Translations under genes and position numbers: made by a program
Assembly (NCBI RefSeq): GCF_019931215.1
Contig: NZ_JAIOUB010000001.1
Location: 434,001 to 498,000 of the forward strand
DNA: 64,000 bases
Origin: Alcanivorax limicola
GTDB lineage: Bacteria; Pseudomonadota; Gammaproteobacteria; Pseudomonadales; Alcanivoracaceae
Reading direction: 5' to 3'
Notes under the pieces: model-generated
Database searches by the model: none
Told to the model about the DNA's origin: nothing
What the model saw: only the letters and a program-made list of their open reading frames with translations
Shown: positions 38,799 to 47,994 of the stretch, piece after piece
How positions within the stretch are numbered: position 1 is the stretch's first letter
Layout: every line of letters begins with the position of its first letter

Positions 38799-39074
38799 TT
38801 ACTTCCTCTTGAACATCGCCAGCATGCGATTGGTGACCATGAAGCCGCCAATCACGTTGATGGTCGCCAGCACGACCGCGACAAAACCGAGCACACTGAT
38901 CAGCGTGCTACCACCGTGACCGGCGGCAAGCAATGCACCAACGAGTGTGATACCGGAGATGGCATTGGAGCCTGACATCAGCGGTGTGTGCAGGGTGGGC
39001 GGTACCTTGGTGATCAGTTCGAAGCCAAGAAAAATGGCCAGTACGAACAGGGTCAACTGGGCAACGAAATCCAT
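38799..39074 (-). CDS. pntAB: NAD(P) transhydrogenase subunit alpha-2 PntAB
   Basis: A 91-aa membrane protein with three helices and TPLMSGSNAISG, the conserved dII segment. In enterobacteria this domain is fused to PntA; here the alpha subunit is split, as in Pseudomonas, Alcanivorax and alphaproteobacteria. Overlaps pntAA by 1 bp. Confidence 0.95.
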   Translation of the reverse strand: MDFVAQLTLFVLAIFLGFELITKVPPTLHTPLMSGSNAISGITLVGALLAAGHGGSTLISVLGFVAVVLATINVIGGFMVTNRMLAMFKRK

Positions 39075-40309
39075 TATTTCTTCTCCTCTGCAGGCGCATC
39101 CTGTGTATCGGGCTGCTCTGGCTCAGGCTTTTCCAGGGCCGGCAGCTCCAGCAATTCACGCATGCGTGTCTGCGGGACATCGCCGTCGTGGGCAATGACC
39201 GTGTCCTGGACAATCTGATCCTCGAAATCGAGCGTAATCTCGCCATCCTTGCCAATCAGCAGGTTGAGGAGGTTCTCGATGTTCTTGCCAAACATCTGGC
39301 TGGCGTGGTGCGCGACAGTGGAAGGCACATTGACTGGCCCGATGATGGTGACGCCATGCTTCTCCACGGTCTTGCCCATCTCGGTCAGATCACAGTTGCC
39401 ACCGCGCTCGGCGGCCAGGTCAACGATAACGCTGCCTTGCTTCATCGCCTTGACCATGTCCTCGGTGACCAGAATCGGTGATTTTGCCCCCGGTACGGCC
39501 GCAGTGGTAATGACCACATCCATCTGCGCGATCACGTCGGTCATCAGCTCGCGCTGACGCTTGAGGAAGTCTTCGCCCTGGGCCTTGGCGTAACCACCGG
39601 AGCCTTCTGCTGCGCCGGTGTCGAGGTCCAGCTCCACCGGCTTGGCGCCGACGGACAGGATCTGCTCACGGGCGGCCGGGCGCACGTCATAGGCTTCAAC
39701 CACGGCGCCGAGGCGCTTGGCGGTAGCACAGGCCTGCAGGCCTGCAACGCCAGCGCCCATGACGAAAACACGGGAGGCGTTCAGGGTGCCTGCGGCCGTC
39801 ATGTTCATCGGGAACATGCGATTGGCCTCCGTGGCAGCCAGCAACACGGCTTTATAGCCTGCCAGCATGCCCATGGAAGACAGGACATCCATAGCCTGGG
39901 CGCGAGTGATGCGCGGCACCAGTTCCAGGGCGATCCCGGTCACCTTGTTATCCGCCAGTGTGCGGGCAAATGCGGGATTTGCCAGCGGGTCCATCATCCC
40001 GATCACGATCTGGCCGGCTTTCAGGGCTGCGAGGTCTTCATCGCCGTTGCTCTGGTTGCTGCCAGGTGTCTGGACCTGAAGGATGACCTGGGCCTTGCTG
40101 AAGATACTGGCGCGGTCGGCGAATGAGGCACCGGCGGCTTCGTATTCTGCGTCCGTAAAGCCCGCTGCGAGACCGGCTTCTGGCTCAATCAGCACCTCGA
40201 TGCTGTGCTTTTTCAGCAGACTTGCGATATTTGCCGGGGCCAGCGCGACGCGCTTTTCTCCGGGGCAGATTTCCCTGGGTACACCGATAATCACCTGCGT
40301 TACCCCCAT
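39074..40309 (-). CDS. pntAA: NAD(P) transhydrogenase subunit alpha-1 PntAA
   Basis: A 411-aa soluble NAD(H)-binding (dI) subunit. Start taken as the ATG at 40309 (MGVTQVIIGVPREICPGE), which matches the family N-terminus; the longer open frame upstream has no such match. Seen: alanine dehydrogenase/PntA domains with the Rossmann loop VMGAGVAGLQA, EAYDVRPAAREQ, and a Glu/Pro-rich C-terminal tail that stands for the linker to the membrane part. Confidence 0.95.
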   Translation of the reverse strand: MGVTQVIIGVPREICPGEKRVALAPANIASLLKKHSIEVLIEPEAGLAAGFTDAEYEAAGASFADRASIFSKAQVILQVQTPGSNQSNGDEDLAALKAGQIVIGMMDPLANPAFARTLADNKVTGIALELVPRITRAQAMDVLSSMGMLAGYKAVLLAATEANRMFPMNMTAAGTLNASRVFVMGAGVAGLQACATAKRLGAVVEAYDVRPAAREQILSVGAKPVELDLDTGAAEGSGGYAKAQGEDFLKRQRELMTDVIAQMDVVITTAAVPGAKSPILVTEDMVKAMKQGSVIVDLAAERGGNCDLTEMGKTVEKHGVTIIGPVNVPSTVAHHASQMFGKNIENLLNLLIGKDGEITLDFEDQIVQDTVIAHDGDVPQTRMRELLELPALEKPEPEQPDTQDAPAEEKK

Positions 40310-40426
40310 GTGATGGTTCGCTGGATGGAAATGCCCGTCTCGAGGGGAGGCGGGCACTGATGTCTGATACTTGTAGCCACAAAATCCGGCCACGAACACT
40401 GGCCGTTAACGCCAGCCACTACCAGA

Positions 40427-40454
40427 ACCGGCCGGTTCCAGGGAACCGGCCGGT
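40427..40454. repeat. 13-bp perfect hairpin between pntAA and the ABC1 kinase
   Basis: ACCGGCCGGTTCC (40427-40439) and GGAACCGGCCGGT (40442-40454) separated by two bases, in the 234-bp gap between two minus-strand genes. No T-run follows on either strand. It could be a structured terminator of the kinase gene or a cruciform; the rest of the gap shows nothing I can name apart from a probable pnt promoter. Confidence 0.6.
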
Positions 40455-40543
40455 CGGCAGGGTGCTAACCTTATTGCGACATCCGTTTGAAGGCAAACAC
40501 GAAACGCGATGATAGCGCCCAACCGATCAAATTGTGAGCAAAA

Positions 40544-41980
40544 TCAGTCATTGACGGACCTCTTCTCAGTATATATTCGGTCTACCAGCGCCTTGTCGGC
40601 CTCCTCATGCATGCTGATGAAGGGTCTCAGGATGGTGTCGCCGCGCACTTCCGCCTCAATAACATGGAGGAAGGTGTAGGCGCCGAGCAGTTTGCGCGCC
40701 AGGAAGATGAATTCCTTGGGCGGCACGTCAAAATGCACGGAAAAGGCATTGCGGCCGGCGCGTGCCATGATACGCGAGGGCAGATCGCTGTTGCCCCACA
40801 GGTACTCACCGCGTTCATTGATAACGCTGGCCGGCGGCGGATAACGCTCGGGGTCCTGGAGCACCTCGATGGCCTCGAAACACAAGGCGGCAAAGTCATC
40901 CAGCACCCGCTTTGGCGCCGTATTGGCCAGGAAATCCAGGGCATGCAGTGCCCGGATCAGTCGCTGTGCGTCATGATGCCAGGCGCCGCGGATCATTTCC
41001 CGGCCCGGGCCCAGTGTCGCATCTTCAAAATCCCGGATGGCGCCAAAATCCAGCAGGACGATCTGGTCTTCTTCGGGCTTGTCACCGACACGCAGCAGAT
41101 AATTCCCGAAGTTCGGGTCTGTCTGCATCTTGTTCCACTCAAACACCTCGTGGCAGCACAGCTCCATGATGGCCCGACCGATGAAGTTACGGCGCGTTTG
41201 GGACAGCTCCAGCACCGCAGGATCATTTACGCTGATGCCGTGCTCGTAGGACAGGCAGAGGATATTGTGGGTGGAGTAGGCGCTGAAGACCTCCGGCACC
41301 ACAAAGCGCGGGTCATCTGCCAGCAGTTTGCGGAAATGCATGGTGGTATAGGCTTCGAGATCATAATCCACCTCGCGGCCCAGCATCGCCCGGACTTCGT
41401 CCAGCCACTGATTGAACTGTTCCGTGATCGAGACCATGCGGCTCAGGCGTAGCAACTGCACCACGGCGCGCATATCCGAGTCGATGGCGTCAGCGACACC
41501 CGGGTACTGGATCTTGAGCACCAGCTCGCGGCCATCGGATTTGCGTACAGCACGGTGGACCTGGCCCAGCGACGCAGCGCCCAGCGGCTCCTGGTCGATA
41601 TCCAGCTCGGCCATCTTCAGCTCGCCCAGCTCCTTGCGCAACTGGCGCTCGATGGCCGACCATTCCAGTGCAGTAGTGCTGTTTTCCAGCGTGTGCAAGG
41701 CTTCGGTGACTTCTTCGGGCAGAAAATGCTCGCCGAACAGCGCCATCATCTGGCCGATCTTGACCACGGAGCCCTTGAGCTGGCCCAGTTCTCGTACCAG
41801 TTCCTGTGCCTGACTGGAGAGAATCGCCTTGCGCCGCCCCTCGCGCTGGCTCCTGGGAGCAAGATAGGTGCCGGCAGTGAGCGTCGCATAGCGGGCGCCA
41901 GCCAGAAAGCCGGCCTTGGCCATGGAGAAGCGGCGCTCAAAAGCACCTGTTTTTACACGCTTTACGGTTTTGCGGGCCAT
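40544..41980 (-). CDS. ABC1/UbiB-family atypical kinase
   Basis: A 478-aa protein of the ABC1/ADCK/UbiB family of protein-kinase-like ATPases. The diagnostic KxGQ-type motif is visible as VVKIGQMMAL near residue 75, followed by LGAASLGQVHRA (Ala-rich nucleotide loop), ELVLKIQYPG (catalytic Lys), and LLDFGAIRDF (DFG). UbiB proteins support ubiquinone biosynthesis; there are no C-terminal TM helices, so this is a paralogue of the AarF/ABC1 type rather than canonical UbiB. ATG at 41980 preferred over TTG at 41998. Confidence 0.85.
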   Translation of the reverse strand: MARKTVKRVKTGAFERRFSMAKAGFLAGARYATLTAGTYLAPRSQREGRRKAILSSQAQELVRELGQLKGSVVKIGQMMALFGEHFLPEEVTEALHTLENSTTALEWSAIERQLRKELGELKMAELDIDQEPLGAASLGQVHRAVRKSDGRELVLKIQYPGVADAIDSDMRAVVQLLRLSRMVSITEQFNQWLDEVRAMLGREVDYDLEAYTTMHFRKLLADDPRFVVPEVFSAYSTHNILCLSYEHGISVNDPAVLELSQTRRNFIGRAIMELCCHEVFEWNKMQTDPNFGNYLLRVGDKPEEDQIVLLDFGAIRDFEDATLGPGREMIRGAWHHDAQRLIRALHALDFLANTAPKRVLDDFAALCFEAIEVLQDPERYPPPASVINERGEYLWGNSDLPSRIMARAGRNAFSVHFDVPPKEFIFLARKLLGAYTFLHVIEAEVRGDTILRPFISMHEEADKALVDRIYTEKRSVND

Positions 41981-42055
41981 CTGCTGGGTAAACTCCAATT
42001 GCCTGGTGAATTCGCGCCGGGCATTCTAGCGCAAATCAGGGAGCGAGACTGTTCA

Positions 42056-42838
42056 ATGGATGAAACCTGGGTGTTACTGCGCGGCCTGGTCCGCGAAGCA
42101 CGGCATTGGGAGGGCTTGCCGGCGTTGCTGAGCCAGCATCGGCCCGGCGCCCGAGTGGTGACCCCGGATCTGCCGGGGAATGGTCGATACTGGCAGACCC
42201 GCAGCCCGGATACCATTGCCGATATGGTGGAAAGCCTGCGCGCAGATTTGTCGGAACAGGGCGTGAAACCCCCGTGGCATATCATGGCGCTCTCCCTGGG
42301 CGGCATGATGGCGGTGGAATGGATGAAGCGCTATCCCGATGAGCTCGCTTCCGTCACCGTCATCAATAGCAGCGCTGCCGGATTCAACAATTTCTGGCAG
42401 CGTGTGCGGCCAACGGCCTATCTGTCGATTCTGCGCTTTATCCTGTTACGTCGCGACGCCCTGGCGCGGGAAACGCTGGTTCTGAAGCTCACCAGCAATA
42501 TGACCGACAGCGCGGAGCGGGCGAGGCTGGCTCGACGTTGGGCGGATTATGCCGCGCAGCAACCTGTCAGCATCAACAATGCACTGCGCCAGCTGCGGGC
42601 CGGCCTGACCTTCAACGCACCCCGGGAGTTGCCCGGGAGCGTGCCATTGCTGCTGATCAGCGGGGCGGGGGACCGCATGGTGAACCCGATATGCTCAGTG
42701 ACCCTGGCGGCGGCATGGCATTGTGCTTTGCGCGTGCACCCGCATGCCGGCCACGACCTGCCAATAGATGCGCCACGCTGGCTGATTGATACGCTGAATG
42801 ACTGGCTCCCCTTGCCGTCGGGCGGCAAGGGGCCGTAG
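42056..42838 (+). CDS. Alpha/beta hydrolase
   Basis: A 260-aa hydrolase. The frame is open far upstream but antisense to the kinase gene; the ATG at 42056 with GGGAG upstream gives MDETWVLLRGLVREARHW, a typical start of the fold. Nucleophile elbow MALSLGGMMA (Ser in SLGG, a variant of GxSxG with Ala in the first position), Asp in GAGDRMVNP, His in HAGHDLPIDAP. Substrate unknown. Confidence 0.82.
   Translation: MDETWVLLRGLVREARHWEGLPALLSQHRPGARVVTPDLPGNGRYWQTRSPDTIADMVESLRADLSEQGVKPPWHIMALSLGGMMAVEWMKRYPDELASVTVINSSAAGFNNFWQRVRPTAYLSILRFILLRRDALARETLVLKLTSNMTDSAERARLARRWADYAAQQPVSINNALRQLRAGLTFNAPRELPGSVPLLLISGAGDRMVNPICSVTLAAAWHCALRVHPHAGHDLPIDAPRWLIDTLNDWLPLPSGGKGP
42808..42832. terminator. 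Hairpin across the end of the hydrolase gene
   Basis: CCCCTTGCCG (42808-42817), loop TCGGG, CGGCAAGGGG (42823-42832): a 10-bp perfect stem inside the last codons of the hydrolase gene, with only 3 bp between it and the convergent protease gene beyond the stop. No T-run. Probably a shared terminator or transcription barrier. Confidence 0.5.
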
Positions 42839-42841
42839 ACG

Positions 42842-44977
42842 TCACTTGCTGGCGCTGATGGCGACCTGCTTTTCCTGCAGCAGATGAATCAGGTCGCCGA
42901 GGATGTAGCCCGCTTCGTCGAGGTAGGCATCCGGGCGATCCGAGTCATCATTGTCCGGGTCCAGCGCGCGCTGCTCCTCCAGCGCTCTGAGTTCGGCAAA
43001 GTCCTTGATCACCTCTTCGCCCTGCGCCTTGCGCCGGGCATTCTCGATCACCAGGCTGCGGCGTTCCACATCGCTCTGCTGAGTACGACGCTGGCCTTCG
43101 TTCAGGCTTACCGTCTGACGTTTGCGTTGCTCGTTCACGAGATCGCGCTGGTCAAGCACATAGACAAACTCGGGATTCACCTTGATCCGCTCGGCATGGC
43201 GGGCGCGCAAGGTATCGAAGAATGGCGACAGGTCAAACACCTGCTGATAACGGGTCGGCTGGATCTGATCCCAGGGCAGGGCATTGGGCAGGGCGCTCTC
43301 ACCGATCTCTTCCTTGTCCACCAGCCAGGGCAGTTCGATGTCCGGAACGATGCCCAGATTCTGGTTGCTGGAGCCGGACACACGATAGAACTTCGCCTGG
43401 GTGATCTTCAGCTGGCCGTGATTCAGCGGCAACAAGGTCTGTACAGTGCCCTTGCCGAAGGTGTGGTCGCCGATAATCAGGGCACGGCCGTAGTCCTGCA
43501 TGGCGCCGGCAAAAATTTCCGAGGCGGAGGCCGAGAAACGGTTGACCAGCACCGCCATCGGGCCTGCGTAAAGAATGCCGGGGTACTGGTCCTGTTCAAC
43601 CTGAACGCGACCACGGGCATCACGGACCTGCACGGTGGGGCCACGGGTAATGAAGAGCGATACCAGTTGGGTCGCCTCGTGCAGTGAGCCGCCGCCGTTG
43701 TTGCGCAGATCGATGATCAGGCCATCAATACCTTCTTCATCTTCTTCAAGCGCCTGCAGCAAGCGTGCGACGTCGCGGGTGGTGCTGGTGTAATCCTCGT
43801 CGCCGCGATTGTAGGCGTCAAAATCAAGATAGAACGCGGGCAGGGTGATCACACCCAGGCGTTGCGTCTGGCCGGCTTCCTCGCCGGGGACCTCGATGAT
43901 TTTCTTCTTGGCGGCCTGTTCTTCAAGAACCACCTTGTTGCGCTCGATGGCGATTTCCCGGGTGGTGTGCTCACTGGCGCTGCCAGCCGGAATGACTTCA
44001 AGACGCACTCTCGAGCCCTTGGGCCCGCGCACCAGATTGACCACCTCGTCGAGGCGCCAGCCAATCACGTTGATCATGCTGCCGTCTTCCTGGCCGACCG
44101 CGACGATGCGGTCCGCAGGCTGCAACTGACCAGCCTTGGCGGCAGGGCCGCCGGGAATCAGGCGTACCACGCGGGTGTACTCGTCTTCGGCTTGCAACAC
44201 CGCGCCAATACCTTCAAGGGACCGGCTCATGCTGATATTGAAGTTCTCGGAGGTGTGCGGCGTGAAGTAGGACGTATGCGGATCAAATGTCTGCGTCAGC
44301 GCATTGATGTAGACCTGGAATACATCTTCCGGCCCGTTCTGGCTGATACGTGTCTGCTGGCTGCGATAGCGGCGTTCAAGCCGTTCGACGATTTCATCGT
44401 CTTCCACGTCGTCCAGGCGCATGGACAACACGGCATGCTTCAGGCGCCGTTGCCAGAGGTCATCCATGGCGTCAACGTCTGCCGCCCAGGCAGCTTCGGA
44501 GCGATCCAGTTTGACACTGGTATCATCCGAAAAATCCAGCTCGTCCAGACCCTGGGCGAGTTGCCCAAGCATATATTCCAGGCGCTCGTTCACCCGCAGC
44601 TGATACAGATTGAACATATCGAAACCGGCGCTGAGGTCACCGCGCCGCAGCTGGTCGTCCAGCACCTTGCGGTAGCGCTCGAAGTTCTCGATGTCGCCGG
44701 CGAAGAAATAGATGCGATTGGGGTCCAGATCGCGCAGATAGCGTTCGAAGACCTTTTCTGAAAGCGCATCATCAAAGCGCATCTGGCGATAATGCCCCTG
44801 CAGCCGCTCGACGATATGTCTCGCCGTGCGGGCATGCACATCTTCCGGTGCCAGGCCTGCGTTCACCAGGGGCATGGGCTGGTTCGCGGATGTCAGCGCA
44901 CCATTCACCTGGAATGCCGCGGTGGCGAGCAGCAGCATGATCAACAGGCTGCGCAGGATAGTACTGGGTCGAATCAT
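42842..44977 (-). CDS. prc: Carboxy-terminal processing protease Prc (Tsp)
   Basis: A 711-aa periplasmic protease. Start at 44977 chosen from the good GAGG six bases ahead; it yields a signal peptide (ILRSLLIMLLLATAAFQV). Seen: N-terminal helical region typical of Tsp, a PDZ domain (residues ~235-320, including LQPADRIVAVGQ), and the S41 catalytic core with IIDLRNNGGGSLHEA, NRFSASASEI (catalytic Ser) and GDHTFGKGTVQ (catalytic Lys). It degrades or trims proteins from the C-terminus, including cell-wall enzymes. Confidence 0.95.
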   Translation of the reverse strand: MIRPSTILRSLLIMLLLATAAFQVNGALTSANQPMPLVNAGLAPEDVHARTARHIVERLQGHYRQMRFDDALSEKVFERYLRDLDPNRIYFFAGDIENFERYRKVLDDQLRRGDLSAGFDMFNLYQLRVNERLEYMLGQLAQGLDELDFSDDTSVKLDRSEAAWAADVDAMDDLWQRRLKHAVLSMRLDDVEDDEIVERLERRYRSQQTRISQNGPEDVFQVYINALTQTFDPHTSYFTPHTSENFNISMSRSLEGIGAVLQAEDEYTRVVRLIPGGPAAKAGQLQPADRIVAVGQEDGSMINVIGWRLDEVVNLVRGPKGSRVRLEVIPAGSASEHTTREIAIERNKVVLEEQAAKKKIIEVPGEEAGQTQRLGVITLPAFYLDFDAYNRGDEDYTSTTRDVARLLQALEEDEEGIDGLIIDLRNNGGGSLHEATQLVSLFITRGPTVQVRDARGRVQVEQDQYPGILYAGPMAVLVNRFSASASEIFAGAMQDYGRALIIGDHTFGKGTVQTLLPLNHGQLKITQAKFYRVSGSSNQNLGIVPDIELPWLVDKEEIGESALPNALPWDQIQPTRYQQVFDLSPFFDTLRARHAERIKVNPEFVYVLDQRDLVNEQRKRQTVSLNEGQRRTQQSDVERRSLVIENARRKAQGEEVIKDFAELRALEEQRALDPDNDDSDRPDAYLDEAGYILGDLIHLLQEKQVAISASK

Positions 44978-45196
44978 TTCGGGCCTCATCGTGCTGCGTT
45001 TGCGCAGGGTCGTATTTGCATCAGCGCCGTCCTGGCACCCGGCGGCAATAACCGGCGCGCAATGTCTGCCTTTCGCTGGCAGAATGCTCACACAGGTGGA
45101 CAACCGTCCTGAGCATTGGTTGCGCGGTGCAAAACGAGAGCTCCACACTGTGCCAACAGTATAAGGTAATGACACATCGTGTACACGAGGCCGTGA

Positions 45197-46438
45197 ATGC
45201 ACTACTTATTTATCGGTTTTTTGCTGCTGGGCATCGCCGCAGCGGTGATTCGGGCCATATTCGGCACGCCTGAAGCACTCTCCGGGACCATGGAGGCGAT
45301 GTTCAGCGCAGCCGATCTGGCAGTGCAGGTCAGCATCGGGCTGATCGGTGTACTGACCCTGTGGACCGGGCTGTTCCGCCTCGCCGAGAAAAGCGGGCTG
45401 GCCGAGTGGGTCGCGCAACGGGTGACGCCCCTGCTGGGACGGCTGATGCCGGAAGCCCGGCAGAGCACCGGTGCCGACAAGGATGGCGGGCCGATGGCGC
45501 CGGTTACCATGAACCTGTCCGCCAACATGCTCGGGCTGGATAATGCGGCCACGCCCCTGGGCCTCAAGGCCATGGAAGCCCTGCAGGCGCAAAACCCCGA
45601 GCCGGATACCGCCACCAACAGCCAGATCATGTTTCTGGTGCTGAATACGTCATCCGTGACGCTGGTTCCGGTCACCGTGTTGATGTACCGCGCCCAGCAG
45701 GGCGCTGCTGATCCCGCCGATATCTATCTGCCCATGCTGATGGCCACCACAGCCTCGACCTTTATTGGCGTCTGGTTCACCGCACGCCTGCAGGGCATTC
45801 GCCTGCTGGACCCGGTGATCATGGCGGCGGCCGGCATCTGGCTGGCCTTGCTGATGGCCCTGGGCGCGCTGGCCTGGGCCCTGCCAGCCGAGGCTGCAGC
45901 AACGCTCTCCAGCAGCATCGGCAACGGTATTCTGCTGGGTGTCATCGCCCTGTTCCTGATCATGGCGCATCGCGCCCGGCTAGATGCCTACAGCACGTTT
46001 ATCGAGGGTGCCAAGGAGGGCTTCCACCTGGCGGTCAGGCTGATTCCCTTTCTGGTCGCCATGCTGGTGGCGATCGCCGTGCTGCGCGAGGGCGGAGTGC
46101 TGGATCTGATTCTGGGCGGCATTCGCTATATCGCCGTGGTTGCAGGCTTCGACACGCGCTTTGTGGATGCGCTGCCGGTGGCGATGCTCAAACCCCTGTC
46201 CGGCAGCGGCGCTCGCGCCATGATGCTGGAGGTGATGCAGACCCACGGTGTCGATTCCCTGGCCGGGCGCATGGCCGCGATCATGCAGGGCAGTACCGAA
46301 ACCACCTTCTATGTGCTGGCCGTCTACTTCGGCAGTGTTGGTGTGGTCAAACTGCGCTATGCACTGCTGTGCGGCATTGTCGCCGACATGGCGGGGCTGA
46401 TTACCGCGATATTCGTGACCTATCTGTTTTTTGGATGA
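45197..46438 (+). CDS. Membrane protein with two nucleoside-recognition (Gate) domains
   Basis: A 413-aa polytopic protein that joins two Gate domains, corresponding to a fusion of spore-maturation proteins SpmA and SpmB. The first Gate shows NLSANMLGLDNAATPLGLKAM; the second SGSGARAMMLE and GSTETTFYVLAVYFG. About 8-9 membrane helices. These proteins occur in non-spore formers, where the substrate is unknown, so nucleoside transport should not be assumed. Confidence 0.87.
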   Translation: MHYLFIGFLLLGIAAAVIRAIFGTPEALSGTMEAMFSAADLAVQVSIGLIGVLTLWTGLFRLAEKSGLAEWVAQRVTPLLGRLMPEARQSTGADKDGGPMAPVTMNLSANMLGLDNAATPLGLKAMEALQAQNPEPDTATNSQIMFLVLNTSSVTLVPVTVLMYRAQQGAADPADIYLPMLMATTASTFIGVWFTARLQGIRLLDPVIMAAAGIWLALLMALGALAWALPAEAAATLSSSIGNGILLGVIALFLIMAHRARLDAYSTFIEGAKEGFHLAVRLIPFLVAMLVAIAVLREGGVLDLILGGIRYIAVVAGFDTRFVDALPVAMLKPLSGSGARAMMLEVMQTHGVDSLAGRMAAIMQGSTETTFYVLAVYFGSVGVVKLRYALLCGIVADMAGLITAIFVTYLFFG

Positions 46439-46466
46439 TTATAAAACCTTTTAAATCATCAGGTTG

Positions 46467-47060
46467 CTATCCATATATAAAGCGAAACGTGAGGTTTATT
46501 CGCGGCGCCAGCACCCGTGCCCGGCGCGGCAATGCGTGCTCCCAGTGCTGTTGCATGGCCGGCGGCATCAGCAGTAGCTGATCGTGCGCCAGCGCGATCC
46601 TGTCTCCGATGCGGGTGGTGCCGCGGCGCCGCAGCGTGAAATCCCGGGTCGCCCCCAGTGAATAGGAGGCAATCCAGGGTGCAGGACCCAGTTCTCTTTC
46701 ATCGTCGGTATGCCAGCCCATGGTGTCGTGGCCGTCGCGATAGAGATTGGCCAGCACACTGTTGAAGCGGTGCCCGGTCGCGCTCTGTACGACGTCCAGA
46801 ATATGGCGCAGCCCCGGCGTCCAGGGGGTGGGGGGCAGGGGCAGGCCGGAGTAGGCGTAGCGCGCCTCAGGCTCCCCATGCCAGCTTTGCAGGCGCGGCA
46901 CCGGCGCGGTGCGACCAAACAGGGTAATAGCCGGTTGTTCCCAGGGAATTTCGTCCAGCAGCTGCTGCATCAGCGCCTGGGCTGGCGCCGCGCCCAGCAG
47001 TGTGGGCCAGCATTGCAGTCCGGGGGTGTGCGGCAGGGGCCTGAGGAGAGGCTCTGTCAC
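46467..47060 (-). CDS. alkB: AlkB-type 2-oxoglutarate/Fe(II) dioxygenase
   Basis: A 197-aa DNA/RNA repair demethylase of the AlkB family, closest in layout to ALKBH2/3-type proteins. Iron ligands: H and D in GWHTDDE, distal His in HWEHALP; 2-oxoglutarate Arg in RINLTFR; NLYRDGHDTMGWH is the family signature. It reverses N1-methyladenine and N3-methylcytosine. Not to be confused with alkane hydroxylase AlkB. Three bp downstream of the MBL hydrolase gene. Confidence 0.93.
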   Translation of the reverse strand: MTEPLLRPLPHTPGLQCWPTLLGAAPAQALMQQLLDEIPWEQPAITLFGRTAPVPRLQSWHGEPEARYAYSGLPLPPTPWTPGLRHILDVVQSATGHRFNSVLANLYRDGHDTMGWHTDDERELGPAPWIASYSLGATRDFTLRRRGTTRIGDRIALAHDQLLLMPPAMQQHWEHALPRRARVLAPRINLTFRFIYG

Positions 47061-47063
47061 AGG

Positions 47064-47915
47064 TCAGGACGCGAGCATGGCCCAGCGCTCGTTGTCCTGC
47101 GCTGCCAGCCCTTCCTCTTCCAGTTTCAGCAGGTGCGCCATCAGCGACATGGTCGCGACGCCATGGAGAAATACCGGCACATCATCATAAACGGTGCCGA
47201 CCAGATCACTGGCCGTGCTGTCCGGATGCAGGCGCAAGGCGCGAACCACTTTCTCTTCCCGGCGCAGGCGGTGGCCGATGGTGTGCGCGATATAGGCCTG
47301 GGGATCTTCGATCAGATCACCGTGGCCCGGGGCCAGACGGGTGATGGGTTCGCCCTGCAGTTTTTCCAGTGACGCCAGATAATCCCGCATGGAACCGGCG
47401 GGGGGCACGATCACCACGGTAGAGCCCTGAATCAGATGATCCCCACTGAACAGAACGCCGCTCTCCTCGTGCAGGTAGCACAGATGATTGCTGACGTGCC
47501 CCGGAGTGGCGATGACCCGAAGCCGCTTCTCATTGCCGAGGTCGACGACATCGCCATCTCGCAGAATCTGGTCCGGCACCCAGGCATCGTCCTGAAGGCC
47601 GTCGTCTGGCGCTTCGGGGCCAAGCCGGCGCAGTGCCAGTTCAGCCACCAGTGCCTCGGCGGCGGGGGAGTGGTCCCGGTGGGTGTGGGTCACCAGCACG
47701 GCCTGCAACGGCAAGCCGATCTCCGACGCTGCGGCGCGGATGTTGTCGACGTGCTGACTGTCTGCCGGGCCCGGGTCGAGCACCATCAAACCGTCACCTG
47801 CCTGGAGCAGATAGGTGTTGGTGCCGGGGCCCGTCATCATGCCGGGATTAAGCGCCAGCAGGCGCCAGATACCGGGCACAAGGGGGGTCACCTGGCCGGG
47901 AACAAGACCGCTCAT
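47064..47915 (-). CDS. MBL-fold metallo-hydrolase (LACTB2-like)
   Basis: A 283-aa metallo-beta-lactamase fold enzyme with the binuclear site HTHRDH, a downstream metal-ligand His in ATPGHVSNH, Asp in FSGDHL and APGHGD. A C-terminal winged-helix-like domain (VVRALRLHPDSTASDLV) makes it similar to the human LACTB2/bacterial hydrolase group; some are endoribonucleases, others thioesterases. Probably co-transcribed with alkB. Confidence 0.87.
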   Translation of the reverse strand: MSGLVPGQVTPLVPGIWRLLALNPGMMTGPGTNTYLLQAGDGLMVLDPGPADSQHVDNIRAAASEIGLPLQAVLVTHTHRDHSPAAEALVAELALRRLGPEAPDDGLQDDAWVPDQILRDGDVVDLGNEKRLRVIATPGHVSNHLCYLHEESGVLFSGDHLIQGSTVVIVPPAGSMRDYLASLEKLQGEPITRLAPGHGDLIEDPQAYIAHTIGHRLRREEKVVRALRLHPDSTASDLVGTVYDDVPVFLHGVATMSLMAHLLKLEEEGLAAQDNERWAMLAS

Positions 47916-47994
47916 GCATACCTCGGGCTGTATTTCGGGACCGGCATTGTGAACCTTTCGGTGACTGGCGGCAAAGTGCCATCACTGTCGCCGC

